64,000 nt of DNA from Algoriphagus chordae (GCF_003254055.1 NZ_QKZT01000009.1:124001-188000); one strand, 5' to 3'. Counted from the first letter of the stretch, positions 53,309-63,441 are shown. Made by a program: numbers and translations. The notes: a model not told the origin generated them from the letters alone.

Positions 53309-53329
53309 GAAATCCTAACAATTATTTTG

Positions 53330-53382
53330 CCCTGCACTTCGTACAGGGTCATGAATAGTCTTGCTCCTTCGGAGCTATTCAT
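53330..53382. repeat. Two adjoining short palindromes
   Basis: CCCTGCAC-TTC-GTACAGGG (53330-53348, one mismatch) and ATGAATAG...CTATTCAT enclosing GCTCC-TTC-GGAGC (53351-53382). The TTC loop recurs in the 28.7 kb element. Confidence 0.6.
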
Positions 53383-53526
53383 AGAATTAATTATTAGCTG
53401 CCAATTTTTTTTTGATTGAATTTGTATGACAGTAGCATAGTGGATAATCATATTAAGCCTATGGAATGATCAGCTGTTTTGATATTTCTTTAACTTTAAG
53501 TAAACGAGGTCGCAAAAAACAATTTC

Positions 53527-55827
53527 ATGTCCGCATCCAGACGAAAGAATATCCAAACCCAAAGTTCCACCGATTTCACAGGAATTGACCTGAAAAAACC
53601 AGCGCTGTATGCGGCTGGACTCACTGGAGTAAAAGTAGCGCTTCAGCATACCTTCAAGGAAATGGGAGTGATAAAGTCCTTTCAGACACTTGCACATATG
53701 AATCAAAAGGATGGTTTCGACTGTCCTGGATGCGCTTGGCCAGATCCTGAACACAGATCAAAATTGGGAGAATACTGCGAAAACGGGGCAAAGGCACTGG
53801 CAGAAGAAGCCACTTCCAAAGTGGTTGATAATGCCTTTTTCTCAAACTATTCTGTGCAAGAAATATCGAGTTGGTCAGACTACAAAATCGGGCAAAGTGG
53901 TCGCTTGGTAGCTCCAATGATCTTAAAACCAAATTCTAATCACTACGAGGAATGCACTTGGGAAGAAGCATTTAGAGTAATCTCAGATCATCTTCATGCA
54001 CTCGCCAGTCCTGACAAAGCCATTTTCTACACTTCGGGCAGATCGAGTAACGAAGCTGCATTTTTATACGGACTTTTCGTCAGAGCTTTTGGCACGAACA
54101 ATATGCCCGATTGCTCCAATATGTGTCATGAATCCAGCGGAGTTGGTCTTTCTGAAACGCTTGGAATAGGAAAAGGCTCGGTGAAACTCGAAGACTTTGA
54201 TAATGCTGAAGTGGTGATGGTCATCGGGCAAAACCCAGGAACCAACCACCCAAGAATGCTTTCTGCCCTAGAAAAATGCAAAAGTAATGGAGGTAAAATT
54301 ATCTGTATCAACCCTCTTCAGGAAGCTGGCCTAATTCGATTCCGAAATCCTCAGGAATTCAGTGGAATGCTGCTCAATGGCAGCGGACTGACAGACATTT
54401 ACCTTCAGGTAAAAATCAATCAGGATGTCGCGCTTTTAAAACTGATTGAGAAAAAATTGGCGAATTTGGACAAGGCTGAGGGGAAGGTTTTTGATCATGA
54501 CTTTATTGAGAAATATACGGAAGGGTACGAATCACTTTTGGCACATCTGGATACGCATACAGAACAGGAATTACTAGAACTCTGTGGCGTAGATGAGAAA
54601 TTGATTGATGAAGCAGTTGCTCTTTTAGCCAAGAAAAGCAAAATCATCATCTGCTGGGCGATGGGACTCACTCAGCATAAAAACGGGGTAGAAAACATCA
54701 AAGAATGCGTCAATCTGCTTTTGCTGAAAGGAAGTCTGGGTAAACCTGGAGCAGGAACTTGTCCCGTTCGCGGTCATAGTAATGTGCAAGGTGACAGAAC
54801 CGTAGGTATCATGCACTATGTGTCCAAAGAACTAAATGCAGCGATCAAAAAGACTTTTGGATTCGATGCTCCCGATCATGAAGGAGTAGATGTAGTCAAA
54901 GCGATTCCTGCCATGCACGAAGGAAAGGCTAAGGTTTTCGTAGCCTTGGGCGGCAACTTTGTATCCGCCGCTTCTGACACAGAGTACACAGCCAAAGCAC
55001 TTCAAAACTGTGACCTTACGGTGCAGATCAGCACCAAGCTAAATCGTAGCCATTTGATCACCGGGAAAACCGCCTTGATTTTACCCACATTAGGAAGATC
55101 TGACAAGGATCTCAAAGACGGAAAGCAAAGGCATTTCACCGTGGAAAATAGCATGGGAATAGTTCATCAATCTAAAGGCTTCCTTGACCCAATTTCTGAT
55201 GACCTCAAAAGTGAACCGGAAATAGTAGCAGGAATTGCCTCAGCCTACTTCAAAGGAAATCATCCTGTAAAATGGAAATTGCTAGGTTCGGATTATGAAT
55301 TACTCCGTGAGAAACTCGGCGAGGTGGTCGCTGGATTCAAGGACATGAACACCAAGTCGAAAGGATCTGGATATTACTTGCCAAATAATGTAAGAGACTT
55401 GGATTTTAGCAAACTCCCAAATCAAAAAGCGCAATTCAGCAACACCGCTCTCCCAATCCATAACCTAAAAGAAAACGAATACCTATTGATGAGCATACGC
55501 TCACATGATCAATTCAATACGACCATTTACGGCTTAGATGACAGGTACAGAGGTATTCACAATGAGCGCAGGGTTCTTTTCATGAGCGAAGCTGATATGG
55601 CTCGGGAGAATCTCAAGAAAATGGATGTGGTCAATATCATGAGTAATTATGATGGGCAAGAGCGGAAAGTTTTCCAGTTTTTAGTAATTCCCTACCACAT
55701 TCCAAAAGGTAATTTGGCGGCCTACTTCCCAGAAACAAATCCATTAATTCCAATCCAAGAATACGCTGACAAAAGCAACACGCCGATTTCTAAATCGGTG
55801 CGAGTGAATGTGGAGAAGACTGGGTAA
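53527..55827 (+). CDS. FdhF/YdeP family molybdopterin oxidoreductase
   Basis: A 766-residue protein of the formate dehydrogenase-H-like YdeP family. The N-terminus has the family's Cys pair DGFDCPGCAWPDP (residues about 58-70), then IFYTSGRSSNEAAFLYGLF and NNMPDCSNMCHESSGVGLSE near 190-215, the molybdopterin-guanine dinucleotide site (VMVIGQNPGTNHPRML near 230), and the C-terminal MoPterin-binding domain (SIRSHDQFNTTIYGLDDRYR near 658). YdeP homologs are linked to acid resistance in E. coli; substrate unknown. Single gene. Confidence 0.9.
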   Translation: MSASRRKNIQTQSSTDFTGIDLKKPALYAAGLTGVKVALQHTFKEMGVIKSFQTLAHMNQKDGFDCPGCAWPDPEHRSKLGEYCENGAKALAEEATSKVVDNAFFSNYSVQEISSWSDYKIGQSGRLVAPMILKPNSNHYEECTWEEAFRVISDHLHALASPDKAIFYTSGRSSNEAAFLYGLFVRAFGTNNMPDCSNMCHESSGVGLSETLGIGKGSVKLEDFDNAEVVMVIGQNPGTNHPRMLSALEKCKSNGGKIICINPLQEAGLIRFRNPQEFSGMLLNGSGLTDIYLQVKINQDVALLKLIEKKLANLDKAEGKVFDHDFIEKYTEGYESLLAHLDTHTEQELLELCGVDEKLIDEAVALLAKKSKIIICWAMGLTQHKNGVENIKECVNLLLLKGSLGKPGAGTCPVRGHSNVQGDRTVGIMHYVSKELNAAIKKTFGFDAPDHEGVDVVKAIPAMHEGKAKVFVALGGNFVSAASDTEYTAKALQNCDLTVQISTKLNRSHLITGKTALILPTLGRSDKDLKDGKQRHFTVENSMGIVHQSKGFLDPISDDLKSEPEIVAGIASAYFKGNHPVKWKLLGSDYELLREKLGEVVAGFKDMNTKSKGSGYYLPNNVRDLDFSKLPNQKAQFSNTALPIHNLKENEYLLMSIRSHDQFNTTIYGLDDRYRGIHNERRVLFMSEADMARENLKKMDVVNIMSNYDGQERKVFQFLVIPYHIPKGNLAAYFPETNPLIPIQEYADKSNTPISKSVRVNVEKTG

Positions 55828-55837
55828 ATTTTGTAAA

Positions 55838-55903
55838 CAGTAAGTAGTCAGTAGTAAATTTTGTTCTACTACTTACAAAGTTTACGACTAACTACTTACA
55901 AAT
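55838..55903. repeat. Inverted word array after the FdhF/YdeP gene
   Basis: GTAAGTAGTCAGTAGTAAA on the left and its near reverse complement (TTTACGACTAACTACTTAC) on the right can form a long imperfect hairpin just after the stop at 55827. It may serve as a terminator despite the missing T-run. Confidence 0.45.
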
Positions 55904-56057
55904 CCCTCCGCTCCACATGCAATCCATTTCGTAACAAAATCCCATCCCAAGCACCAGTACAGGTTAGTATTAAAAAAGATAATTGCTATTTTAAGCGATA
56001 CTTAAAATCATCTTTAGGTAAAACCCAACTTATCCAAAATAACCTTAAACCATTATC

Positions 56058-56270
56058 ATGAAATCCAAACAATGGAAAACACTGGTGCTTGCTGTCATTG
56101 TTATGACAGTATGTACTTATCTTTTTGTTTTCGCAGAAGGAAAACTTGAACCCAGCTTGGCAAAAGTGCCATACGTATTTTGGACAGGCTTCCTCGTCAC
56201 AGCACTCGTAGTACTGGCAACCTTCATTGGCTCAAAAGTTTTTCCATTTGAAGACCCGAAGAAGCAATGA
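56058..56270 (+). CDS. Small membrane protein, likely partner of the symporter
   Basis: A 70-residue protein with two membrane helices (TLVLAVIVMTVCTYLFVFA and VFWTGFLVTALVVLATFIG). It overlaps the symporter gene by four bases (ATGA). Small two-helix subunits encoded just before a sodium:solute symporter are known (YhdT with PanF, DUF4212 with ActP-like proteins). I infer such a partner role; the family is not recognised. Confidence 0.65.
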   Translation: MKSKQWKTLVLAVIVMTVCTYLFVFAEGKLEPSLAKVPYVFWTGFLVTALVVLATFIGSKVFPFEDPKKQ

Positions 56271-57685
56271 TTGGATGGTTAATTTTCTTCTTCTCGCTAT
56301 TTCTAGCCATGCTTGGCTATGCCTCTTATCGCTCATACAGTAAAGAGAGAACCTCAGATGATTTCATCTTCGCAGGTTCTAACATTGGAACGATATTAGG
56401 CTTCCTGACCTTCTCCGCAGCATTATTCTCTGCATTTACCTTTATGGGGATGCCAGATTTCTTTCGAACTCACGGCGTTGGCGCATGGATTTTCCTTGCC
56501 TTATCAGATGCTTTAATGGTCTTTTTCCTGATTTGGTTTGGCTATGCACTGCGTAAGCGTGCCACAACAAATGGCTACAAAGGCGTCGCTGGATTGATGA
56601 AATCTTGCTATGGAAATTCCTTTGCTGGCTATTTAGTCTTCGCAAGCGCCTTCCTATTTCTGATTCCTTATGTAGCAATACAGATACGCGGAATATCCAT
56701 CTTCCTTGATGCCGCCTTTCCTGACATGCTTCCTTATTGGTCTTGGTCAGCACTACTGGTATTCATTATGTTGATTTATTCAGAAATCGGTGGTTTAAAA
56801 GCCATTGTGTATAGCGACGCAATTCAAGGAGTGATCATGCTTACCGTGATTTGGATTATCGGCGTGACTTGCCTGCAAATGAGTGGTGGACTGGAAGCTG
56901 GATTAGAATCAGTTTCGGCTACCAACCCTGATTTGCTTACACTACCTGGCCCGAAAGGATTGTTCACTAGTCCATTTCTGATCGCTTCTGCTATAGCAAT
57001 TGTATTGATACCTGTTTCTCAACCTCAGTTCACTACGCGATTGGTGGTGATGAAAAACCTGAAATCCGTACATAGAATGGCCTATGCAGTGGGTATTTTC
57101 GCCATGTTGGTCATCTTACCAACGGCCTTTATCGGACTTTATGGAGCAATAAAATATCCTGATGCAAGTACCGCTGATTTCTTGACAAATGCATTGTTAT
57201 TTGATCAAGCTGTCCCAGTGGCTGCACTAGCAGTGGTTGGTTTATTTGCTGCCTGTCTTTCTACGACTAATGCTCAAATCTTTGCTTTAGGAACAGAACT
57301 TAGATCTCTACTTTCTGGCACTGACAAAACCAATATGCGGATCACCAAGATTTCAATTTTAGTGTTCTCATTAATCGTTTTAGTATTCTCTACTTATATG
57401 AGTGACGAACTGGTTTTACTAGCCCGCGTGAGTTTCACCGGCACGTCTATGATCGCACCAGTAGTGTTGGGTGCAGTGATTTTCTCTAAGCCTCCAAAAT
57501 CCTTAATTATACTTTCTACGCTTGCTCTGGGAACTTTTATCCTTTCTCTTCTGGAAATTGTACCTGGAAAAATAGCAGGCCAACCTCTTGATTACCTGAT
57601 GTACGGAGTCTTATTTGTAGTCACCGCCATCATTATGATCACACATTCTCAAACTCAAAAGAAACAACATGCAACTCAATCCTAA
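56267..57685 (+). CDS. Sodium:solute symporter family protein
   Basis: A 472-residue protein with about 13 membrane helices. Signature: IYSEIGGLKAIVYSDAIQGV near 163-182, typical of the SSS family, and an early SxxxSAALFSAFTFMG segment (sodium site). It imports an organic solute with sodium. Operon content (GH88-like hydrolase, reductases) suggests a sugar acid or glycoside. It overlaps the hydrolase gene by 17 bases. Confidence 0.9.
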   Translation: MIGWLIFFFSLFLAMLGYASYRSYSKERTSDDFIFAGSNIGTILGFLTFSAALFSAFTFMGMPDFFRTHGVGAWIFLALSDALMVFFLIWFGYALRKRATTNGYKGVAGLMKSCYGNSFAGYLVFASAFLFLIPYVAIQIRGISIFLDAAFPDMLPYWSWSALLVFIMLIYSEIGGLKAIVYSDAIQGVIMLTVIWIIGVTCLQMSGGLEAGLESVSATNPDLLTLPGPKGLFTSPFLIASAIAIVLIPVSQPQFTTRLVVMKNLKSVHRMAYAVGIFAMLVILPTAFIGLYGAIKYPDASTADFLTNALLFDQAVPVAALAVVGLFAACLSTTNAQIFALGTELRSLLSGTDKTNMRITKISILVFSLIVLVFSTYMSDELVLLARVSFTGTSMIAPVVLGAVIFSKPPKSLIILSTLALGTFILSLLEIVPGKIAGQPLDYLMYGVLFVVTAIIMITHSQTQKKQHATQS

Positions 57686-59048
57686 CTTTTCCATAAATGA
57701 CCTAGAAGCTCCACTAAAACGATTTTGGGAACTTTCTGGAGAAAAAATAAACTTGATAGAAACAGCATTTGACACAGCGAATGGAGCACCTGTCTTTACA
57801 GAAAAAGGAAAATATGTCACTAGAGGCTGGACAGAATGGACTCAAGGATTCCAATACGGCTCGGCAATTCTCCAGTTTGATGCAACCGGCGATGAGCAGT
57901 TTTTGAAAATCGGCAGAGATAATACCCTGAACAAAATGGCGCCGCACCTTACCCATACAGGTGTTCATGATCACGGATTCAACAATGTGAGTACCTATGG
58001 GAATTTGCTCCGACTCATCGAAGAAGGTAAAATCGAAGGAGCTGCTTGGGAGAAAAACTTCTACCAACTTGCCCTAAAAGTAAGTGGAGCGGTACAAGCC
58101 ATGCGTTGGACTACAACTCCTGATGGTGGATTTATTTATTCATTTAATGGCCCTCATTCCTTATTTGTGGATACCATTCGCTCCTGCAGGGCATTGGTTG
58201 TTTCCCATGCCTTAGGTCATGTATTGCAAGGAGAAAATGACAAGAGAATCTCTCTAATCCAGCGGGCAGTTCAGCATTTTTTGAGTACGGTTCGCTATTC
58301 TATTTTCTATGGAAATGGAAGAGACAGCTACGATGTAGCCGGCAGGACAGCTCATGAGACTATTTTCAACACCAATGATGGTAATTACCGTTGTCCAAAT
58401 TCTCAGCAAGGCTATACAGGTTTCAGTACATGGACTCGTGGTCTAGCTTGGGCGATTTGTGGATTGGGTGAGACATTGGAGATTTTAGATCAAATAGATG
58501 AAAAAGATTATGCTGAAATCATTTCTAAGGAGGATTTAATCAAGGAGCTTTCTGAGGCGGCTAAGGCTACACTAGAGTTTTACTTGGAAAACACTCCTAC
58601 TGATGGCATTACCTATTGGGATACCGGAGCTCCTAATTTGTCTAAGATGGGAGATTATCTGAATGAAAAATCTGATCCCTTCAATGCCTATGAGCCTATA
58701 GATTCTTCTGCGGCATGCATCTCCGCACAGGGTTTTATCAGAATCGGAAATTGGTTAAAAGACTCAGATCCTGAAAGTTCAGAAAAGTATATCCAGGCTG
58801 GAATGCAAATCGCCAACACATTATTTAGCGAGCCATATCTTTCTACTGACCCTAGCCATCAGGGCTTAATTTTGCACTCCATTTACCATCAGCCTAATGG
58901 ATGGGATTATCGCCCAGATCCTAATAAAGCTCCCTACGGAGAATCAAGTATGTGGGGAGATTACCATGCACGAGAGCTGGCATTGCTACTTCAGCGCATG
59001 CAAAAGGGTGAAGATTACTACAGCTACTTTAACTGCGTAGGGAAATGA
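57669..59048 (+). CDS. GH88-like unsaturated glycuronyl hydrolase, cytoplasmic
   Basis: A 459-residue alpha/alpha barrel protein with no signal peptide. Catalytic Asp candidates of GH88 are Asp101 in GVHDHGF and Asp168 in [13 protein letters not shown]; the aromatic loop [13 protein letters not shown] (Arg257) is a hallmark of unsaturated glucuronyl hydrolases. They hydrate the 4,5-double bond of unsaturated uronides, which opens the ring. It starts inside the symporter gene and overlaps the next gene by four bases, so the substrate is probably imported first. Exact sugar unknown. Confidence 0.85.
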   Translation: MQLNPNFSINDLEAPLKRFWELSGEKINLIETAFDTANGAPVFTEKGKYVTRGWTEWTQGFQYGSAILQFDATGDEQFLKIGRDNTLNKMAPHLTHTGVHDHGFNNVSTYGNLLRLIEEGKIEGAAWEKNFYQLALKVSGAVQAMRWTTTPDGGFIYSFNGPHSLFVDTIRSCRALVVSHALGHVLQGENDKRISLIQRAVQHFLSTVRYSIFYGNGRDSYDVAGRTAHETIFNTNDGNYRCPNSQQGYTGFSTWTRGLAWAICGLGETLEILDQIDEKDYAEIISKEDLIKELSEAAKATLEFYLENTPTDGITYWDTGAPNLSKMGDYLNEKSDPFNAYEPIDSSAACISAQGFIRIGNWLKDSDPESSEKYIQAGMQIANTLFSEPYLSTDPSHQGLILHSIYHQPNGWDYRPDPNKAPYGESSMWGDYHARELALLLQRMQKGEDYYSYFNCVGK

Positions 59049-60490
59049 GCACTGGAAAATATAAACCACAATACCCACGAGTTGCCCAGCTAAAAACAGG
59101 AGAGCATCTCCGTGACCATCTGAGCAAAGAAGGAATCACGATGGGTTTTGATGAAGAGTTAAAAACTGGAGATAACTCTCCTTTTGCGAAAGCACATACC
59201 ACACGAGCAGGAAATAGGATTGGTAATGCCTTTTGCATCCTGCCAATGGAAGGCTGGGATGGCACCACCGATGGCAAACCTACCGAACTCACCAAAAGAC
59301 GCTGGAAGAACTTTGCCATCAGCGGAGCTAAATTACTCTGGGGTTGCGAAGCGGTAGCAGTGCAGCCTTCCGGCAGAGCAAATCCTAATCAACTTATGAT
59401 CAACGAGCAAAATCTCGGTGATTTCGATGGCCTGTATAAGATGCTAGATACTGAGCACAAGGCTGCTTTTGGAAATACAGACGATTTGCTTACTGGCCTG
59501 CAACTCACGCATTCAGGCAGGTTTTGCAAACCGAATAGCAAAACTCAAATGGAGCCGAAGATTCTTTACTCTCATCCCGTTTTGAATAAGAAATTTGGTC
59601 TTGCCGATGATCACCCGCTGATGACAGATGGTGAAATATCTGAGTTGATCGATGCCTATGTGATCGCGGCAGTTCGCGCACAGAAGACGGGATACAAATT
59701 CGTCGACATCAAACATTGCCATGGGTACTTGGGACACGAGTTCCTGAGCGCCTACGACCGTGAAGGCAACTATGGCAAATCCTTAGAAAACAGAACCCGC
59801 TTCATCCGTGAGATTGTAGCGGGAATCAGGGCGGAAGCGCCAGGATTAGAAATCGGTGTTCGCATGAGTATCTTCGACTGGGCACCGTTTAAGCAAGGCC
59901 CTGAAGGAACTGGGATTCCTGCTTCCGAAAGTCCTTATAAGTACGCTTTCGGAGGAAATGAATCAGGCATAGGCGAGAATCTATCTGAGTCATTTGAATT
60001 TCTGAAAGAACTGGAAAAACTAGATATAGAATTGCTATGCACCACAGCCGGCAGTCCATATTACAATCCACACATTCAACGGCCAGCACTTTTCCCCCCA
60101 TCAGATGGCTACATGCCACCAGAAGATCCTTTGCATGGAGTGGCTCGGCAGATAGATGCGGTGGCAGAAGTGAAGAAAGCATTTCCTAGTTTCTACACCG
60201 TCGGCTCTGCCTACTCTTATTTGCAAGAATGGCTACCTAATGTGGCTCAAAATGTATTGGAAACAGGAAAAGCTGATTCAATCGGTTTAGGCAGAATGGT
60301 ATTAAGCTATCCAGAATTGCCGGCAGATGTACTGGAAGGCACACCAATGAAGCGTGCAAATATCTGTCGTACTTTCTCAGATTGCACTACTGCCCCGAGG
60401 AATGGAATGATCTCAGGCTGCTTTCCATTGGATCCTTTTTACAAGAAAATGGAAATCCACCAAACCCTAAAAAACATCAAAGCATCATGA
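59045..60490 (+). CDS. NADH:flavin oxidoreductase (Old Yellow Enzyme family)
   Basis: A 481-residue FMN barrel enzyme. Motifs: [17 protein letters not shown] near 158-174, the proton-transfer/His region [13 protein letters not shown] near 222-234, and [21 protein letters not shown] short Cys-rich stretch near the C-terminus ([13 protein letters not shown], then SGCFPLD) may be a degenerate metal or cluster site. OYE enzymes reduce activated C=C bonds, which fits an unsaturated keto-sugar made by the hydrolase. ATGA overlaps on both sides. Confidence 0.88.
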   Translation: MSTGKYKPQYPRVAQLKTGEHLRDHLSKEGITMGFDEELKTGDNSPFAKAHTTRAGNRIGNAFCILPMEGWDGTTDGKPTELTKRRWKNFAISGAKLLWGCEAVAVQPSGRANPNQLMINEQNLGDFDGLYKMLDTEHKAAFGNTDDLLTGLQLTHSGRFCKPNSKTQMEPKILYSHPVLNKKFGLADDHPLMTDGEISELIDAYVIAAVRAQKTGYKFVDIKHCHGYLGHEFLSAYDREGNYGKSLENRTRFIREIVAGIRAEAPGLEIGVRMSIFDWAPFKQGPEGTGIPASESPYKYAFGGNESGIGENLSESFEFLKELEKLDIELLCTTAGSPYYNPHIQRPALFPPSDGYMPPEDPLHGVARQIDAVAEVKKAFPSFYTVGSAYSYLQEWLPNVAQNVLETGKADSIGLGRMVLSYPELPADVLEGTPMKRANICRTFSDCTTAPRNGMISGCFPLDPFYKKMEIHQTLKNIKAS

Positions 60491-61257
60491 GTCGAATAGC
60501 ATTAGTCACAGGAGGTTCACGTGGAATAGGTCTGGGAATTGCCAAAAAACTAGCTGAAGAAGGCTTTAATCTAGCGATAAATGGCGTTCGTGATGAGGCT
60601 GACGTTCGAGAGGCATTGGAAGAATTGAAGACTTTTGGAGTACGAGTGGAATACCTTCAAGGGAATATTGCTTCCAGCGAAGATCGGGAGACTATCGTAT
60701 CAGGGATGATTGCGAAGTTTGGGAAAATCGATGTGTTAGTAAATAATGCTGGAGTGGCCCCTAGAACAAGATCTGATGTGTTCGACATTACCGAAGAAGA
60801 CTTCGACCACTTGATGGACATCAATATGAAAGGTACTTTTTTCCTAACTCAAGCTATCGCAAAGTGGATGGCAGAACTGAAAAACGCATCGCCTGATTCA
60901 CAGATTTCAATCGTAAATATCACTTCCATTTCCGCTACGGTGGCATCAACTTCCCGCGCTTCTTACTGCATGGCTAAATCTGCATTAGCAATGCTTTCTC
61001 AAGTTATGACTGTGAAAATGGCTGAATTCGGAATCCCAGTGTATGAGATCAGACCAGGTGTGATAGAAACCGATATGATCGAGAAAGTGCGTGAGAAGTA
61101 TCATGAAGGTGTGAAAAATGGAATGACACTAGAGCCTCGCATGGGCTTCCCTGAAGATGTGGGCCGAGTAGTTGCTACTTTGGTGAGAGGAGATCTCCCC
61201 TATTCCACCGGCCAGGTAATCATGGTAGATGGTGGAATGACGATCTCAAGGATGTAG
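60487..61257 (+). CDS. Short-chain dehydrogenase/reductase
   Basis: A 256-residue classical SDR from ATG 60487 (overlapping the previous stop as ATGA; an in-frame start at 60382 would add a non-family segment). TGGSRGIG at residues 9-16 binds NAD(P), [13 protein letters not shown] near 90 is the structural NNAG, Ser in NITSISA and Tyr-x3-Lys in SYCMAKSAL form the catalytic set. The end [20 protein letters not shown] is typical. It may reduce the keto product made by the operon. Confidence 0.92.
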   Translation: MSRIALVTGGSRGIGLGIAKKLAEEGFNLAINGVRDEADVREALEELKTFGVRVEYLQGNIASSEDRETIVSGMIAKFGKIDVLVNNAGVAPRTRSDVFDITEEDFDHLMDINMKGTFFLTQAIAKWMAELKNASPDSQISIVNITSISATVASTSRASYCMAKSALAMLSQVMTVKMAEFGIPVYEIRPGVIETDMIEKVREKYHEGVKNGMTLEPRMGFPEDVGRVVATLVRGDLPYSTGQVIMVDGGMTISRM

Positions 61258-61326
61258 ATTATGAGATAATGTCAACTTCATCTAAGTTGTTATCTCTAAA
61301 TTGAATATCTCTAACCACAAAAACCA

Positions 61327-62430
61327 ATGAAAACCCGTTTCATTTTAACCTTACTTATTCTAGCAATTTTTAGCACTCATTCTTTTGCGCAGCAGAAAAG
61401 AACTAGAATCGGGGTAGCAGGTCTCACCCACGGGCATGTGGGCTGGATATTGAATGCCAAAGATCGTCCTGATTTGGAGATTGTGGGTATCGCCGAACCT
61501 AATAGAGACTTAGCAAAACGACTTACCGAACGGCATGGGATCTCGATGGATTTGGTATTCGACAGCATGGAGGAGATGCTTGAGAAAACAAAGCCTGAGG
61601 CTGTGACTGCTTTTGGAAATATCTACGATCATCTCGCGGTGGTGGAAGCTTGTGCTCCAAGAGGCATTCATGTCATGGTAGAAAAACCCTTAGCAGTAAG
61701 CCTAGAGCACGCTCAGAAAATGAAGGCCCTTGCCGAAAAACACAAGATTCACCTCATTACGAATTACGAGACGACTTGGTATCCGAGCACTTTCAAAGCG
61801 TACGAGATACTTCAAAGCGGTGAAGTGGGTGACTTACGAAAAGTTGTGGTGAGAGATGGGCATAAAGGGCCGAAAAAAATAGGGGTAAGCGACGAGTTTC
61901 TGGAATGGCTAACTGATCCAAAACAAAACGGAGGAGGTGCCATAATCGACTTTGGCTGCTATGGAGCAAATCTGGTAACTTGGCTAGAAAATGGAAAACG
62001 TCCCAAATCAGTTACCGCAGTCACTCAACAGCTTCAAGCCGAAAACAACCCCAAAGTAGATGATGAGGCCACTATCATACTGAACTACGATGATTCACAA
62101 GCCATCATACAAGCTTCCTGGAACTGGCCAATTGGAAGGAAAGACATGGAGATTTACGGGCTGAGCGGCGCTATTTACGCTGACAACCCTACCGATGTTC
62201 GCGTCCAAATTGCTGAGGGGTATTCTGGATTTGAAGAAAGTGAGTACAAATTGGAATATGAAAAGACTCCTTTCGAAGACCCATTCACACTATTTCTAGC
62301 TGTAATCAATGGTGATTTGACACTGGATGAATACGCTTTGCCTTCACTGGAAAACAATATGATTGTAGTTGAAATCCTCTCTGCTGCGGTGGAAAGTGCT
62401 AAGACTGGAAAGACGGTTTATTTGAAGTAG
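61327..62430 (+). CDS. Secreted Gfo/Idh/MocA family oxidoreductase
   Basis: A 367-residue protein with signal peptide (1-22, ending SFAQQ). The Rossmann motif is IGVAGLTHGHVG, a variant of GxGxxG, and the EKPL motif (VMVEKPLAV) with its conserved Lys lies near residue 120. The second domain begins near 150 and contains GGGAIIDFGCYGANL near 200. Exported members keep a bound NAD and interconvert 3-OH and 3-keto sugars. The convergent neighbour is a DUF1080 lipoprotein, which fits that pathway. About 70 bases separate it from the SDR gene, so it may be the sixth operon gene. Confidence 0.88.
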   Translation: MKTRFILTLLILAIFSTHSFAQQKRTRIGVAGLTHGHVGWILNAKDRPDLEIVGIAEPNRDLAKRLTERHGISMDLVFDSMEEMLEKTKPEAVTAFGNIYDHLAVVEACAPRGIHVMVEKPLAVSLEHAQKMKALAEKHKIHLITNYETTWYPSTFKAYEILQSGEVGDLRKVVVRDGHKGPKKIGVSDEFLEWLTDPKQNGGGAIIDFGCYGANLVTWLENGKRPKSVTAVTQQLQAENNPKVDDEATIILNYDDSQAIIQASWNWPIGRKDMEIYGLSGAIYADNPTDVRVQIAEGYSGFEESEYKLEYEKTPFEDPFTLFLAVINGDLTLDEYALPSLENNMIVVEILSAAVESAKTGKTVYLK

Positions 62431-62488
62431 AGGTGAAGCTGGGAGCCGGAAGTGGGCTCAATTTAAGCGTACTAGTTTTACAAAAAAA

Positions 62489-62512
62489 GCCGTTCGTGAG
62501 GACACGAACGGC
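62489..62512. terminator. Perfect 10-bp hairpin between convergent genes
   Basis: GCCGTTCGTG, AGGA loop, CACGAACGGC, flanked by AAAAAAA on the left and GGCAAAAA on the right. On the minus strand the T-run follows, so it can end the DUF1080 gene; on the plus strand the tail is poor. Confidence 0.65.
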
Positions 62513-62534
62513 GGCAAAAACTATGCACTGGTAA

Positions 62535-62554
62535 GGGCGAATAATTATTCGCCC
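62535..62554. repeat. Palindrome GGGCGAAT-AATT-ATTCGCCC
   Basis: A 20-base perfect palindrome that begins immediately after the DUF1080 stop codon. The text around it (GTAAGGGCGAA and TTCGCCCCTACA) resembles a dispersed repeat that I associate with many unrelated bacterial genomes. Confidence 0.65.
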
Positions 62555-63361
62555 CTACAGTATTTCTTTAATCTTCAAATTCTTAAATATCACGCCCTGT
62601 CCTTCACTTTGTAGGCCGATGTATCCTTCCTTCAGCAATTTCCCATCTTCTTTGTATTTCGGATCAAAGCCATTGGCTACTCCCCCACCCACTTGAGGTA
62701 AGGTGTACTCCAATACCTTCACATCATTGACCATGTGAATCACCAAGGAATCACCATAAACGATCAAGTCAGCCTTCACCCATTCGTCCCACTTGAAAGT
62801 CGGTGATGTGGAGTTGATACAATGCCTAGGATCTTTGTTTCCCTCAAAAAAAACATCTGTTCCCGGCGAGCACATATTACCTGTTGGTCTAGGAACACCC
62901 TCTTTTTCTTCTGCAAGCATCTGCCATTCCACAGAAATCGGCCAATCCTGTTCTTTCAGAATAGTTTCTGGAGCCTGAGAATGGAACATCACCCCACTAT
63001 TTCTATAAGTGTAGCTTGCAGCATCTTCTAACCACTGATCTGTAAACCTATATTCCCATGTCATGTGAAATGAGGAAAATGGTTTCTTGTAAAACAGGTG
63101 TCCATAGCGATCATTGAAGCCCTCATTGTAATCATCGTAGTTTACAGCAATAGTCCCATCTACCACACGAAAGGTATTTTTATAATTATCGCCTGTTTCA
63201 TGATGGTAAATTTTCGGAATCCACCCATCCAGATTCTTACCATTAAACATATCAATCCATTCGGATTTGCTATTATCTGAAGTCTTATTGTCGATCTTTT
63301 CAGATTTGCAGGAAATCAGAGCTGTTCCGAGAATAAGAGCGGCTAGTAGTTTGTTAAACAT
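62555..63361 (-). CDS. DUF1080 (3-keto-glycoside hydrolase/lyase-type) lipoprotein
   Basis: A 268-residue protein with lipobox ALISC (Cys18). The DUF1080 fold starts at WIDMFNGKNLDGWIPKIYHH and includes SFHMTWEYRFTDQWLEDAAS near 95, SVEWQMLAEEKEGVPRPTGN near 143 and GYIGLQSEGQGVIFKNLKIK at the end. Members of this family cleave 3-keto-glycosides made by Gfo/Idh/MocA dehydrogenases. The convergent neighbour is such a dehydrogenase. Its TAG stop directly adjoins the GGGCGAAT palindrome. Confidence 0.88.
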   Translation of the reverse strand: MFNKLLAALILGTALISCKSEKIDNKTSDNSKSEWIDMFNGKNLDGWIPKIYHHETGDNYKNTFRVVDGTIAVNYDDYNEGFNDRYGHLFYKKPFSSFHMTWEYRFTDQWLEDAASYTYRNSGVMFHSQAPETILKEQDWPISVEWQMLAEEKEGVPRPTGNMCSPGTDVFFEGNKDPRHCINSTSPTFKWDEWVKADLIVYGDSLVIHMVNDVKVLEYTLPQVGGGVANGFDPKYKEDGKLLKEGYIGLQSEGQGVIFKNLKIKEIL

Positions 63362-63441
63362 GGAATTAAAAGTTGATGTGAAAAGATAGAAGTAAGGTAA
63401 GAAATCCTAGAAGTTAAAAAGTCACTTTTGTATGGAACTAG

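Larger units (their letters stand above)
53131..53526. other. Intergenic region with a cluster of palindromes and a G10 run
   Basis: About 396 bases without a gene. It contains a 10-G run (53234-53243) and three inverted repeats listed separately. The end of the region is the leader of the FdhF/YdeP gene. Confidence 0.6.
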
